Shown: one piece after another, positions 47,401-64,000 of the stretch
How the letters are laid out: every line of letters begins with the position of its first letter
Numbering within the stretch: position 1 is the stretch's first letter
Assembly: GCA_947561715.1 (NCBI GenBank)
Contig: OX387201.1
Location: 9,500,001 to 9,564,000, forward strand
Source of the DNA: Ascidia mentula
Lineage: Eukaryota; Chordata; Ascidiacea; Phlebobranchia; Ascidiidae
DNA: 64,000 nt
Direction: 5' to 3'
The notes under the pieces: model-generated
What the model saw: only the letters and a program-made list of their open reading frames with translations
What the model was told of the DNA's origin: nothing
The model's database searches: none
Made by a program: the position numbers and the translations under genes

Positions 47401-50400
47401 ATCACCAACAAATCTATATTTTGATTGACACAGTAAAAGTTGTTTATTCCACAGACCCGTCCTGCCTTTCCGGAAAAACTGAGCTCGTGTTTTTATTTGA
47501 CGGTTCAAGTCACGTGAGTGCCGAGTCCTTTGACGTTTTTTGTGATTGGTTGAAGCTTCTAGTTGAGGAATTTGACGTGGCCGAAGATGATGGATTTCAA
47601 GGGTAAATCAGCAAAGTCATTCTATTTCAACTTATTGCCTGCAACAGTAAAAACTGATATTTCTTATGTTTAGCTGGGACGCATCTCCCGACAAAACAAA
47701 AAGAAATTTTAAATCTGAGAAAACGCGGGTTTCTTTGGTACAATACGGGATCCAACCAACAGTTGAACTTGATCTCGGCGGTCACAATACGCGGCATTCT
47801 CTCTGGACAACGATTGATTTAATGCAGCAATTGGGTTCGTCTATGTTGTAAAACATGTTTCATAACCAATGGCCTTATTTGTTTTTATGTTTTTTGCTTA
47901 TGTGTGTTAAATGTGGTTTTGAGAAACTCGTTATCATGGCTAATGAAATAACAAAGTTACCAAGTAGTTTTTGCAATCACTTTCATTATATTGAGGTGAC
48001 CAAAACAATTTGTGCCACATATTTATTACTTTCAGCACTGGCTGTGTTTTGCCAGGATCAAATTTAGTAATTTTTTCAAGCTCCACCTGTCAATTTTCTG
48101 CTTTGTTAAGGTGGGGAGTCTAACTTGGGTAGTGCACTGGATTTCGTCTCCACATACGTCCTCAAGCCTAACATCACGCGCAGAGATTCACGCCACGTGG
48201 TATTAGCAGTGTCGTCAGGCAACTCGGATGACGATTACGAAGATGCCGCACATCGGCTAAAAGAAACAGGTCGACTATTAAGTCCTTACCCGTGTTCATT
48301 TATTACGTCCCTATACGCATTCTATCAAGCATCTCGTTGCACCTTGTGCAACTAAATGTATTTTTAAAATCCATCAATAGTTTGCGTTGCCTTATTCAGG
48401 AGCTCGCGTGATAGCGGTCGGTGTTGGAGCAGACAGTCAACCAGCAGTGGCTGCCATGGCGTCGGAGCCGAGTAAGAAAAACAGTTACCTCGTGGAAAAC
48501 TACGGCGACCTGGAATCCATCAGAAAGAAGCTTAAGTGGCGGATATGCCGCGAGGCGCATGGCAGAAAGGCGACCCATGATAAAGGTACGACTGGGTCAA
48601 TGCGCGAGGCGAAGTGTTTTCTTCGACTGCCGGTGCCTCGGCTTTTCTCAGCACTTGATGTGTTTAGGAAGATGTGATTGGTATGTGATGCAGTGACCAC
48701 CAGGGAGTGTACGAAATTCTGTTTATTTGTGTTACATCTAAACAACTTTATCAAGTCGTTCTGAAAGCTGATAAAGTTTTTATATATTCCGGATCCGGTA
48801 AATGTGCTTGGCCGAAAATCTGACAAACCACAAGTCCGACTATATGATTTTATCCAGAAAAAAATACAAAAATTAAAAAAAATAATACCATTTTTTATTC
48901 AGAAACGAACCACACCATATACAGGGCTTTGAGAACGATTAAAATGCCTCCACCGAACTCTCCATTATTATGAGAAATACGCATAATTATTAGAAAATTC
49001 AGCTTCTTGGCCAAAAAACTCATGACCCCGGCACAATAATCAAAAAATTAGACAAACCTTCGTCAAACTTCGTTTACGTGAAACACGGCAGCTGTCGAAA
49101 CACAAAAACGTTTTCCGAGAAGCGGTCAAGTAATTCTGCGCTTTACGTGGATGTTACCGCCGTGGGAGGTCGCGATTCCTTGTCGTATCAACCAAGCCTG
49201 CCGCTGTTACTTCGTGGGAAAATTTTGACACGCCTCCACAATGAATTCAATAGACGCCCGTGCATCTGTTGTGCGGAATAAGATACGACCACATCCGCTA
49301 CGCTTTTACAATTCGCGAATGCTAGTCAAGCCCTCAGAGCGATCACGAGGGCATGCGGAAGCATTGGGCGAGGGTGTATACTAAATTGCTATATCACCTT
49401 TCACACTTTTACAGAATTTAATAAGTATACAGATTGTAATAGAAAATATACAGGATATATTAACCTACGGCCCCCTTTGCCCAAATTCAGAAATCGCCAG
49501 TTTCTACCAGTTTGACGATTGTCCTTCGCATTTGGTGACACAGGAATAAGATGACAAACGGTTTATAATACGAAACGTTTTACTTTTTCGTTTCACTCTG
49601 CATTATGTCGGCGTTTGACGCGAGAACGCGGGTGCGCAGTAAAACAGGTCTGTCAAATTGCTCAGACATTCCATTGCGCGTGAATTTAGCTGGGACCGAA
49701 AGGGCCGTCGTCGGCGAAAGCGTCGCTAAATAAGGGAAAGTGTTTCTAATCTTGGCCACCCACTCAACCGGTACACCGTTAATCCTTTGCCTGCAACAAT
49801 TTTTGTCACGAAACCTAAGCCTTTTTCCCACAAATAGTGCTTAACCTTACCAACCTATGTACGCACGAGACACTTACCTGCGGCGATTTGGGTGACTGGG
49901 GCTTCTCATGACGTTTCATACGTTACAAGATCATAAGTATTAAAAATGAACCAAAACATGCAGTGGAAATGGCTTTACGCAAATGTTTTGCATACCCTGA
50001 GTCTTATTTTGCTCATGACATCTTGTTGCAACTGATCCAATAAAAACCGCACTTGGCTCTGTGCGATGACCGCAAGAGAGGCCGCTTAACTCCATTACTT
50101 CCTTTTGTTGTTAGGAATCGAGCAAATTAAATCCTAATCATGATCAAAGTGAACTGTCAACTTTTAGCAATATCCGGAATTTATAAATTACCATCAAAGA
50201 TGTGGTTTCCAATTCTCCGATTGCAACATCAGCGCCAATAGTATTTCAAGCCCTGTTGTTTTGCAAATCATCCACCATTCGTCAAAGGCGGGTAGATTTT
50301 TGAAACGATAATGACTCGACGTCTGACGGTCCCTGTGTGTCCAGGTGTAACCTTACTCAGCGCAGTTAATCGCTTAAGCGCGCCGTTAATATATCGTAAT

Positions 50401-53400
50401 CCATCTTGGAGCTCTTGGTGGGCTGTAATGGCAGTGGCGTATTGACACAATATTGATTTATGGAGGCTGGGCTTGTTGCAGCGATGAATAAAAATCGAGT
50501 GCCTCGCATGTTTTGCAGCGAAGAGTGAAGCACTGCGGCCGCCGCCAACGTCGTCGCCCGTGAACTTGGAAAGTAAATGCTCCTGTTCTCCCGGTGCTGA
50601 TGGAATTCCGGTGAGATAAAATGTTCTTGGCGTTAGCCCGAAAATAACATTTTTGGTCACACGGTTTTCACACGGTTTGAAGAAATATATGCATGAATAC
50701 AGTTTCCTGCAACAAATGCATTATCATCATTGCAATGATGTGGGTAGACTATCACTCTTTGTGTGTGTTGTATATTTTTTTTATATTTTGTAATTGCTTT
50801 TCCAGCGACAGAAGTAAATCTGTGGTTGTTCAAGTGTCGTAAAATCTGCATCTTGCCACACATTTCCACCATAGAACTTGGTGGCAAAATGTACTTTCTA
50901 AATTTTGAAAGGTTGTCTTCTGTATGACTTGTCATTCGGAACTGTTCTTTTAGGGTGCAAAAGGAGATATGGGATTACCCGGAATTAAGGGCGAGCCGGT
51001 AAGCACATGAAAAAAGCATGACACAAAATGAAAAGCATAAACTAAAATAGTTAAATATGCTTTGCCCCAGAACTTTCCATAACATATTTAACGGATTCAA
51101 TACAAACTTTACAAATACATATTTTTTGGTCAGCCATGTTGTCACATAAACAATCAATGCAGTATGACTATAATAAAAAAATATGCTATAGCACCGGATT
51201 TTTTGAAAAAAATTGCTTTATATGAAAATAGGGTCAAGATGGTCGACCTGGTCCGAGGGGCCTGGCCGGTTTAACGGGACTACGAGGTCCACCCGGCCCG
51301 CCAGGTTTCCCAGGTCGTCAAACGGGAGATAACGACTTGATGGGAATGGGATTCGTGGATGACGAAACCATTGAAATTTTAATCAAACAAGCAGTCAAGG
51401 TTAGTGAGTCACACTCAGGGTAAACAAACATCGCTTTAAAGGTTATAAATAATTACCTGAAAATTCACGTTTGCTTAGCTGTAAACTGCAGTTGTTTAAC
51501 AAGTTCAGGGGAATGTTTGCACATCAATAAAACTTGACATTTGCACAGGATTTTTCTCCCGGAAAAGGAGAAAAGGGAGACCCAGGATTTCCAGGCCCTG
51601 TCGGTCCACAAGGTCCCCAGGTATACTTGTAACTTGGCTTGTAACTTTAGCCGTAAAGTGTGGTGAAATGTCAAGAATTTCAGGGTCTGATTGGTGCTCA
51701 AGGTCCAAGAGGTTACCCTGGGCCGAGCGGTCGCGCAGTGAGTTTCAGCACAATTCACAAACATCTGCACGCAATATTTTCACTGCAGATTTTCCTACTG
51801 AGATTTTAACAGACAAAGTTTTTATTGCTTTAACCGCACCTTTCACCTTAAGCTGCCCAACTACACCTTTTGTGGTTACGCGAGACACGTGGCCGTTTAG
51901 TAAAGCTGTCAAGTGGCTCGTTGGCTTGGCTCAGTTTTGTTTGAACTGCGAGAAGGTCGGTAGTCCTCTCTTTAATCCGATCTAAAAGCGAATTTGTCTG
52001 TAAACAGAAGTTGGCGACAGACTCGCATAAAAGCACAAATTCCTGAAAGGTGGAATTGATTCGCTGACACGGTCGGTTTGCTCCTAATACCTTGTTGCAC
52101 GTTTCTGACAACACCGACTTGTTTCCAAAACCTCACGCACCAAATAACTCAATGACGTGTATGTCGTTGCGCATTTGTTGCGAATAGGCGAGTACGCCAA
52201 CACTATATATCCACATACAAAGAATTTCGCCAATTTAAACTGCTTTCCTCATAAAACATTTGTTTATTGCACAGGGTCTTGCCGGACCAAGGGGAATACC
52301 CGGACCTCAAGGAAGAATAGGAGACATAGTAAATTTAGTTTATTTTTTCCTAACTATCATTACGTGCATCTGTAAAAGATGAAATACATATTTCCAGGGA
52401 TTTCCCGGCCAAACAGGTCCAAAAGGCGAACCTGGCATTGATTCAACCCAGCAAATGGAAATAATTGCGCGCAAGGTTTGCCAGGCAATGATTGACGGTA
52501 AGTGCGCCACCCAACGAGATACGTGGGCGGTATTGCATATTGTTATTTTAAACTGTGATTGATGATGGTCCACATTGAATTTGTGTTTCGAGTCTGTCAA
52601 ACAATTATGTGCTCTATTGGTTTGACGACAAGAAGCGCTGTTGGCACTTGACAACTTCACCGTGACAATCGTTAACAAGAGCAGTCCGCCACCAACATAT
52701 TCTTTGACTTCTTTCGGGCTTGAACCGATACACGGAAAGTTGGGCGCCTTTTCATTATATTGTCACTGACGTGAAAGACTTCAAATTCGACATATTCACT
52801 TGAATGTGGAAGATGGATAATCGGGCGTAATGAAACCGACCGACCATCGCGGTGTTATTTACTTTACCTTTCGTCGCGCTCAGACAGTTCAAATACAAAG
52901 GCGATGGAAATATGCAGCCATGCGCAAGTATTTTGGTCGAGTATAACCGTCCATTGTATTTGTCGCGGCCCGCAAAGTATTTGCTCAGAGACGGGTGGTA
53001 GCAGAACGTTTGATTTATGCCATGCGCACGGCTTTGAAGGTGGACCGTTTGCAAGATGACATCACTGACACTGGCACTGGCACAGTCACCGACAAATGCA
53101 GTTTTGCAAGGATGTAGCTTTCCTCGTCTTTCAAATTTTAAGTACCCGGTTTTTAAGTGTAATTGTGAAAGTATTGCATTAAGTTTTAAAAGTTTGCAGC
53201 AACTAAAATGGGCAAGACTTCTTAAACAAGACTATCATTAAACAATTGGTGAAGTTATTTGAACCAATGAAAGCTATTTTGAAACTCGTGGTTTTGCGGG
53301 TTTTTAACTCAGCCAGAGAAAACCGCACATTTTGCACCATACAAACCGCATCCCAGCAATCTCAGAATCCCGCCAAAACTCAAGGAGGCAACAATGCCAA

Positions 53401-55444
53401 ACCACAGGTAGGAAGTAGTAATTCCAATGCGCACTTCATGGCTTTTTATTTCCTATGACAGGGAGCGCGTGCCGATCTTAGCGATCCGTCACCTCGTCGC
53501 CACTTTCGCAACCCAAAACCATAATGCGAAACGCCTCGCCTCTAAGCCTCCTGATCCCGTTTCGGGTGCGCTGTTTACCTATAATACGTCCCTCGCGTCT
53601 GTTGGTCCAAGTCGCAGAATTGATTTTAGATTAAGCCCCGTCCGGATCGCGCGTCCCTTTCATGCTGATCGATGGACCCCGCGCGGGGTTCGCTTTGAAA
53701 TTGTCCCGTATTCGGTCGCACCCGGGAAATGTCCCACTCCTAAGCGATACAAAAGCGCTACGGTGTTACCTGAGTGTTCAACTTCAAAGCAGATGCGCTG
53801 AAGGTATGCGCGGTAGCAGCACGGACCGCCCACGGCGTCAATTTAGGTGTTTCATCGCCTGACCCCGAGTCGCTTGTCCGCTTGGTCCAGATTGAAATGT
53901 CATGTACGTATACACAAGGACACTGTCCCCGCGCATCCACTTGTTTATCGCCGAGAGTCGCTCCCACGCGGAAAGCATGTTGTCACGGTCTAGGATTGCG
54001 CCACGGTCGTCCTGCTGGTAAACAAAACCGACGTAATTCACAACAGTCGCCCGGAGCCCACTTCCGCGAATCAGTGATCTGCGTCCCCTCGAACCTGTTC
54101 GTTTTTGGAGTTAGGAACCTGGGCGGCCGTCTGCGGTGACGCACTGGGATCATATAGCCGGAAAGATTTACGGTTTTCAGTATGCGCACCTGGAGTTTTG
54201 AGCGCTGTGTATACTTTATCTTCGATATCAATACGAGAGCAAAGATTGCGTTGAAGGATGATCTTTGAAATGATCGTTGTTGTGTATGTGATTAATATCG
54301 TTATGTTCTTAGTGGAATTTAATACCCCAAACCCATACGATCGCTTCATTGCTTGATAGCCCAGAAACATATCTTAAACATCATTATATTACTCTAAGCA
54401 TACAAATGTTGGTGGAGGGTTGGTACGGTTTGCTGCAGCCACTCGACGATGATATATTTGCGCCTTATCGCCGCCACTACTTGTCTGCCGTCTCAAGTGT
54501 TTCGACAACATCACATTCTCGATGCAGCAGCGCCTGTCACATGACGTATCTCTTGCCACTTGCGTGTTTGGCCTATACCCTTAAATGTACGCGCGGGTGC
54601 ACGGTGGGGTCGACGGCGCCGCTTCCGTGTTTCGCGAGCAGCAGCGCTTGTTCGACGGCGCATGGTACGGACCACCGTGTCGCATGTCGAGTGCGCCGCA
54701 ACACTTTCCTTTTATTTACCAGAGTACGACAGGAAAAGACAAACTTCATCGCCCTCAACATCATATCATGGATCACGTGTTCGCACCGTCCGTGGACCCC
54801 CTGGACCGCCGGGAACTCGCGGATCAACTGGTCCGCAAGGTAAGTTTTTGACACTGGACGGTTTATGGATCTTGAGAGCTCAACTGGTTACTTTCTTTTT
54901 CAGGCCATCAAGGATTCGAGGGTCCACCCGGACCCAGAGGGTATCCTGGAGTAGCAGGATCAAAAGGCTCAAGGGGAGACAGAGGTAAAGCTTTCTGGGG
55001 ATTTGGAAGCTAGGAAAACATACCTGTTATATACTGTACAGTTAACATGCGTCTTGTTTGCAGGTCAAATTGGCGACAAGGGCGAACGTGGACCACCGGG
55101 TATTGGAATACAAGGGCCAGCTGGAATTCCAGGAAATCCAGGTTGGAAAAGCAACAAAAACGCGATTTTGCCCACGATCATTGAACTAAATTTACAACTG
55201 TCTTTAAGGTTCACCCGGCAGGGCACGAACAGGTTCACCGGGTCCGCCTGGTCCACCAGGTTCCCGAGGCGTGAGAGGCGCAAGAGGGTACAAAGGTCCA
55301 CGAGGGACCTGCAACAAGCAACAATGCTCGTCTCTGCGGCAACGTCGATCCACAGGAACAGAGTTAAACAATAAGGTGGTTGCGAGTCACCTAGCGGACA
55401 GCCAATCGGACGATCGATCTGACACCAGATGGCCGTGGAATTGA
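44438..55444 (+). CDS. VWA-collagen part of the matrix locus (short secreted form or 3' end of the long one)
   Basis: A possible first exon (44438-44684) contains a signal peptide from the ATG at 44486 (MGLLFVDCVCTLACLSLVSG) and ends in phase 1. VWA4 follows: 47455-47602, 47674-47834, 48111-48269, 48400-48585. Then come a Pro-rich hinge and the first Gly-X-Y triplets (50519-50610). Collagen exons: 50954-50998, 51232-51399, 51549-51620, 51684-51737, 52275-52328, 52398-52497, 54723-54839, 54904-54984, 55064-55141, 55209-55444 (TGA). Exons of 45, 54, 54 and 72 bases are multiples of nine, as in collagen genes. The triple helix is broken by two non-collagenous interruptions (ends of 51232-51399 and 52398-52497) and ends with GTCNKQQC and a basic tail. 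VWA4 has lost the metal site (DGSSH; SSG in place of TDG). The model is 665 residues from 44438. Confidence 0.8.
44685..47454 (+). other. Large intron of the matrix locus
   Basis: No coding exon is supported. The CpG-rich patches at about 44.9-45.2, 45.65-45.9 and 46.95-47.4 kb contain open frames on both strands without known motifs. The final 50 bases give the acceptor of the VWA4 exon. Confidence 0.45.
48586..50518 (+). other. Intron between VWA4 and the first collagen exon
   Basis: No supported exon. It separates the phase-1 donor at 48585 from the phase-1 acceptor at 50519 (TTTTGCAG). It includes AT-rich and CpG-rich segments and no recognised repeat. Confidence 0.5.
52498..54722 (+). 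other. Large intron in the collagen part, with a possible cassette exon
   Basis: A phase-1 donor (52497) faces a phase-1 acceptor (54723), so direct joining works. A candidate exon at 53313-53407 begins in phase 1 after TTTTTAACTCAG and would add a Gln/Asn/Thr-rich, non-collagenous stretch. It ends in phase 0 and then requires the alternative AG two bases downstream at 54725. The segment 53460-54180 is strikingly CpG-rich for an intron. Confidence 0.4.
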
Positions 55445-55857
55445 TTTTCCAAAATCATAATGCCGGACTTCTCACAATCGCACATGGATTCGGTCGGGGT
55501 CACTGGTTGTATTGCCTGCAAATGTGTTTTTTATCCGAATCTCTTGTCATTATTGTAGATAGATTATTTTCACGTTTTGGGCTTTACCCCGCATGAGGCA
55601 AAGTGATTAACTTTAAAACGCTAAGCCCTGGTGGCTCATATCCTTATCAAGCAATTTCCTGTTCTTTATTTTGGCATCAGCATAAAGATCTTATATAACA
55701 AGTTCCATTACTTAAACCAAATGAGTTGTTTTGGAGGACGTCAAGTAACAAACTTGTTTCCCACGGAAGCGAAACGTAGCTTGCACGACAAGTGAAAAGT
55801 ATATATATTGCCTTTTCTCTTCGATACATGGTTGAACTTTTCAAACGCGGGCGCTTC

Positions 55858-55863
55858 AATAAA
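55858..55863 (+). terminator. Poly(A) signal of the collagen transcript
   Basis: AATAAA 414 nt past the TGA at 55442-55444; first such hexamer on the + strand after that stop. Confidence 0.5.
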
Positions 55864-57784
55864 TTGCAGTATTATATATTATTCGTGAAATTTCGGGTAG
55901 GAGTGAAGAAATATCATCTGTACACTCTGCTGTATACACGTCAGATATTATTTACGCCTGCTGCTGATTCGATGAATTTCTAATGGAAGCAATATTTATT
56001 ATATACAAGCAAGGCCCAGTAGAAGGAAGACATACAAATTTTAATTTTACCAATTGTTTTGCTATGAAAAACATTTTGGGGTAAACGGGAAGATACTTGT
56101 CAGCATGACTTGTTCGACTAAATCAGCGGCTTCCGGCAGAGGTTGGCAACCTTTGCCATGTGAACAGCCAGTTTCACTATTTTTGCACTAAGCCGCAAAA
56201 CCTAAGTTGCCAGGGAAAATTTTACCAGGTTAATGAAGCATGATAAATATCAATATACGTTAGTAAACTTGTAAAACCCACAGAAACATCCTAGTGCACT
56301 ACAACTTTGAAATGTCTAATTTATCTACCGTATCACGTGGTATACAGGCTTCGCAGTCCAGGCATTGCAGCCTAGAGCTGAAACAGTAACTTTTCTTCAA
56401 CTTTTAGCTGCGTTCACCGAGTAAGGACCCGCGTAGTGGGGCGATCCTACCAATCATGCGTTTGCATGAAACTTTGCTGAGTTATCTACAATATATTTTA
56501 TCTACAATAACGACGTTTCGGTCCGAACTAGTTTTTCTTTTTAGCCAGAAGAGCCTTACATTACCAAGTAATATGCCTGGCAGCATCAGCAACAAACAAT
56601 TACCAACGTAGCTTTAGGTAAATCTCGGAGTTGGTACAATTCAATATATTGTATAAACTGAAATATAACCCTACTCAGAAAATAATTCTACAACAAAAGG
56701 CTTTTAACAGTGGACTGGTCAGTTATAGTCATCCATGGCCGCAAAACGACTTCCATAATTAAACAAGGAAAATGAGTAGAATGTGTTATGATCATTGTAC
56801 AGCCTAAACTCACAATTTACTCTTGAGTAAAAGTACACCCACGCAACAGATCGCAAAAGGAGTTTACTTCAAACAAAAGCTCGAACATTTCATTTGAAAA
56901 AAAGCAGCTGTTGAAAAAGCTGTGATACAGGGAGGCGCACCAACCCAGGAGGGGGAAAGGATCAATAGCTGAAAACAATTAACAGGAAGGAATCTCGCGA
57001 ACACGGATACATATTTCATGTAAAGCAACAAAATAAAGAGAAATGAAAAAGAAACACCGAAGCAAATAACCACCACAGGTTATGAAGAAGAATTTGCCAC
57101 ATTTGTCTGCAAGCAAAAAGAGTTTTCACTGAATGTGCGAAGTTTGCGTTTGAATTTGAATCTTTTAACTGCACTTTTGATTGCATAAAACACCATTAGT
57201 GGTTTTCGAATAAGATATGAACATGGCAAAACCAAATGCAAAGCAACTTCGGCTTGCGAAGTAATCCGCAAGTTTCATCAACCAACACCCACTGAATAAC
57301 AACCAGTGCACGTACGCGAGACTCTCGCAAAATGATGGGAGTTAATTCAATTAAGAAACACTAAAAGGTAAACGGCTGGACGTCAGTTTGTATGGCAAAG
57401 AACACACTGTGCATCCACTTGCTAACAGTCGTGTATTTTGAGGTTAAAACTACACGCGGGCACCTGCGAAAGAAAAATGCGAAGAGCAACGGAAGAAGGC
57501 CACAGTTGCGCATCCAAGTATCGTAATTTCTTTAAAGCTGCTTTGCGCTGTTTGCAAAAGTATTACTTTTAAAGATCTGACGGTCCATGACCATTTGGTT
57601 TGGCACAATGGCGAAACTGCAATCTACTTAACAATATTGAAAACGTTTAGCCATATAGTGACAATAACACAGACTTTGTTGTTGATTTGGAGAGTAACGT
57701 CAACCGACGTCGCCCTTACTGAAGTTGATACCCTTTGGGTTTAAATAGAAGCTGGAATGTTCTGATCCACTTATATAGGACCTT
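55864..57784. other. Intergenic region between the collagen and kinase genes
   Basis: 3' sides of two convergent genes. No supported exon. Holds the SINE tail copy at 56344-56385. At 56509-56535 a minus-strand CCGAAACGTCGTTATTG followed by an AT-rich tail recalls the end of the hammerhead-like motifs but lacks the CTGANGA part. Confidence 0.5.
56344..56385 (-). repeat. SINE tail fragment, second copy
   Basis: ACAGGCTTCGCAGTCCAGG and GCATTGCAGCCTAGAGCTG match the body of the SINE at 35430-35475 with few differences and the same orientation. No tRNA-like head follows within 150 bases, so the copy is truncated or the segment is a module shared between families. Confidence 0.7.
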
Positions 57785-62682
<4,898 letters not shown>

Positions 62683-64000
62683 CGCAAACAACTTACAGTC
62701 TGACAGACTAACACCACAGAATGTGCGACAAGAATTTAATCTACATTTTTGCTATTTACAGGAAGGCTACTCAATCTGTGCATTGGGTAGAAGGCTGATT
62801 AAGAGAACTGATATCTAACAATAAAAACATACAATACTTATACAATAATTGTACAAAAATTAAGTATATAACAAAGAAAGTTATTGACAAATTCATTGCT
62901 GAACAGTATGGCAGGTCATGAGAGTAAACACCAGAGCAGTGGGATTAAAGAATAAAAATAACTGGATCAATTTAAACCAAAGGCCCCTGGCAGGCTGTCG
63001 ATGGCACACCCGTATAACCAGAGCATTTTTTTAATACCAACTTTTTTCTTCTCATGACCCACTTCTGTTGGTCATTTTTTCCACAATCAGATTTGATATT
63101 ATATACATTAACTCATATAGAGAGCAACTTTTTGCCCACCCTTGGATAAACGTTAACAATTAAACTCTACAAGGTGGAATCAAATGGACTGTAGATTATG
63201 GACTGTAGACCCTTGCTTACACAATTAGTTGTCAAAAATCCAACACAAACCATGGAACTCTCCAAGAGTAGGTTCCATACATACACATTAAAAACTATTA
63301 TCTAACCAAACCTAAGAGAGATTATAATCTAACCATGTTTAATAAAAGTGTAGTAAGTTTGACAAAAGTAAATAAATTAATTTACGGTCAGGCAATATCT
63401 GTAAATTCCTGTTTGGCTTGTGTCTATTATATACCAACGATTTTCTTATAATCTTAAAAAGTAGTTCTACTTTAGCCTTAGCTCGGCCTTGGTCTAGCTA
63501 AGATTAAAAAAACCTCACGTAAATTTGATAGTCGACTTTAAATCGTGAAACTTTTCACTACTATCACTTGATTAAATTTTACTTTTTATGTGCATGGAAA
63601 AAAACGAAAACAATGCAACAAATTTGGGTTTTATGCCATAACGTACAGGAGCAACAATTCTAAAACATGAACAAATGCAATGAACATCATCGACAGAATA
63701 AAATTCACAACAAATAATCATCTCTTTTAACTTTATACTGTCTATTTTTCGACAACCAACGAACCTTGTTGACCTTTTTGATTTTTACTTCCGCCCCTAG
63801 CGGCAACCGGCACCAGCTGACTCAAAAAAATTTGGCAGGGGAGTAAACGCAACAAAAATAAGACGATGATTGACTGGAAAGAGCATGTTGACTAAGAAAT
63901 ATTGTAGCCAGATAAATTACATCTGACTGGTCGATGAACCTTCGACTGCATCATAATTGGGTAAAGTATTTGCGTGTTGCCCGCTGCGTGCCACGACTTT
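62683..64000. other. Upstream region of the kinase gene
   Basis: 5' flank and probable 5'-UTR intron of the minus-strand kinase gene: an AG acceptor (CTGTCAG) lies a short way upstream of the ATG. Mostly AT-rich with no supported exon. A short GC-richer stretch at 63785-63850 could be the promoter and first non-coding exon. Confidence 0.4.

Noticed and set aside
56509..56560. Fourth hammerhead-like motif (minus strand CCGAAACGTCG)
   Set aside because: The GAAACG end and AT-rich tail fit, but no CTGANGA box and no matching stem II were found.

Overview
The window looks like nuclear DNA of a chordate with a compact genome, most likely a tunicate of the Ciona type. The background is AT-rich, introns are short (down to about 60 bases) and the genes are single deuterostome orthologues: IFT70/TTC30, BDH1-like, CIB, histone H1, GCKR and a PDIK1L/STK35-type kinase. 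A third of the window is one very long extracellular-matrix locus. The species assignment is an inference from gene content and style, not from a database match. Exon borders were read by eye from GT/AG sites. In every full model the summed exon lengths keep one frame.

Layout. 339-5907 (+): C-terminal 960 residues of a serine-rich, probably nuclear protein whose 5' part lies outside the window. 6787-8751 (-): intronless IFT70 ciliary transport gene. 9957-11634 (-): BDH1-like short-chain dehydrogenase in seven exons. 13047-13969 (+): CIB calcium-binding protein in seven small exons. 15165-15689 (-): replication-type histone H1 with a 3' stem-loop. 17155-21767 (+): GCKR, 16 exons, 591 residues. 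24359-55444 (+): VWA / fibronectin III / collagen matrix locus. 57785-62682 (-): kinase with a roughly 600-residue C-terminal tail.

The matrix locus is the most unusual part. Reading left to right it has a signal-peptide exon plus one FN3 domain (24359-26627), decayed VWA-like pieces (27710-28287), a second signal-peptide exon (28331), VWA and FN3 domains (three VWA, eight FN3), a single 3.3 kb exon coding a cysteine-free Ser/Thr/Asn-rich region (39903-43184 or 43264), a third signal-peptide exon (44438), a fourth VWA domain and an interrupted collagen triple helix ending at 55444. All three signal-peptide exons end in phase 1 and all the entry exons start in phase 1. The locus can therefore be read as one gene with nested start exons (models of about 3,347, 3,239 and 665 residues) or as two or three adjacent genes. 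The FN3-VWA-collagen order recalls the FACIT collagens XII, XIV and XX, but no TSPN domain was found and the giant disordered exon is not part of that family.

Other structure: a decayed hAT-type element in a GCKR intron, a tRNA-headed SINE with a second tail copy 21 kb away, three scattered motifs with a hammerhead-ribozyme-like core, and sharp switches between CpG-poor and CpG-rich DNA, two of them inside genes, which fit the mosaic gene-body methylation known in tunicates.
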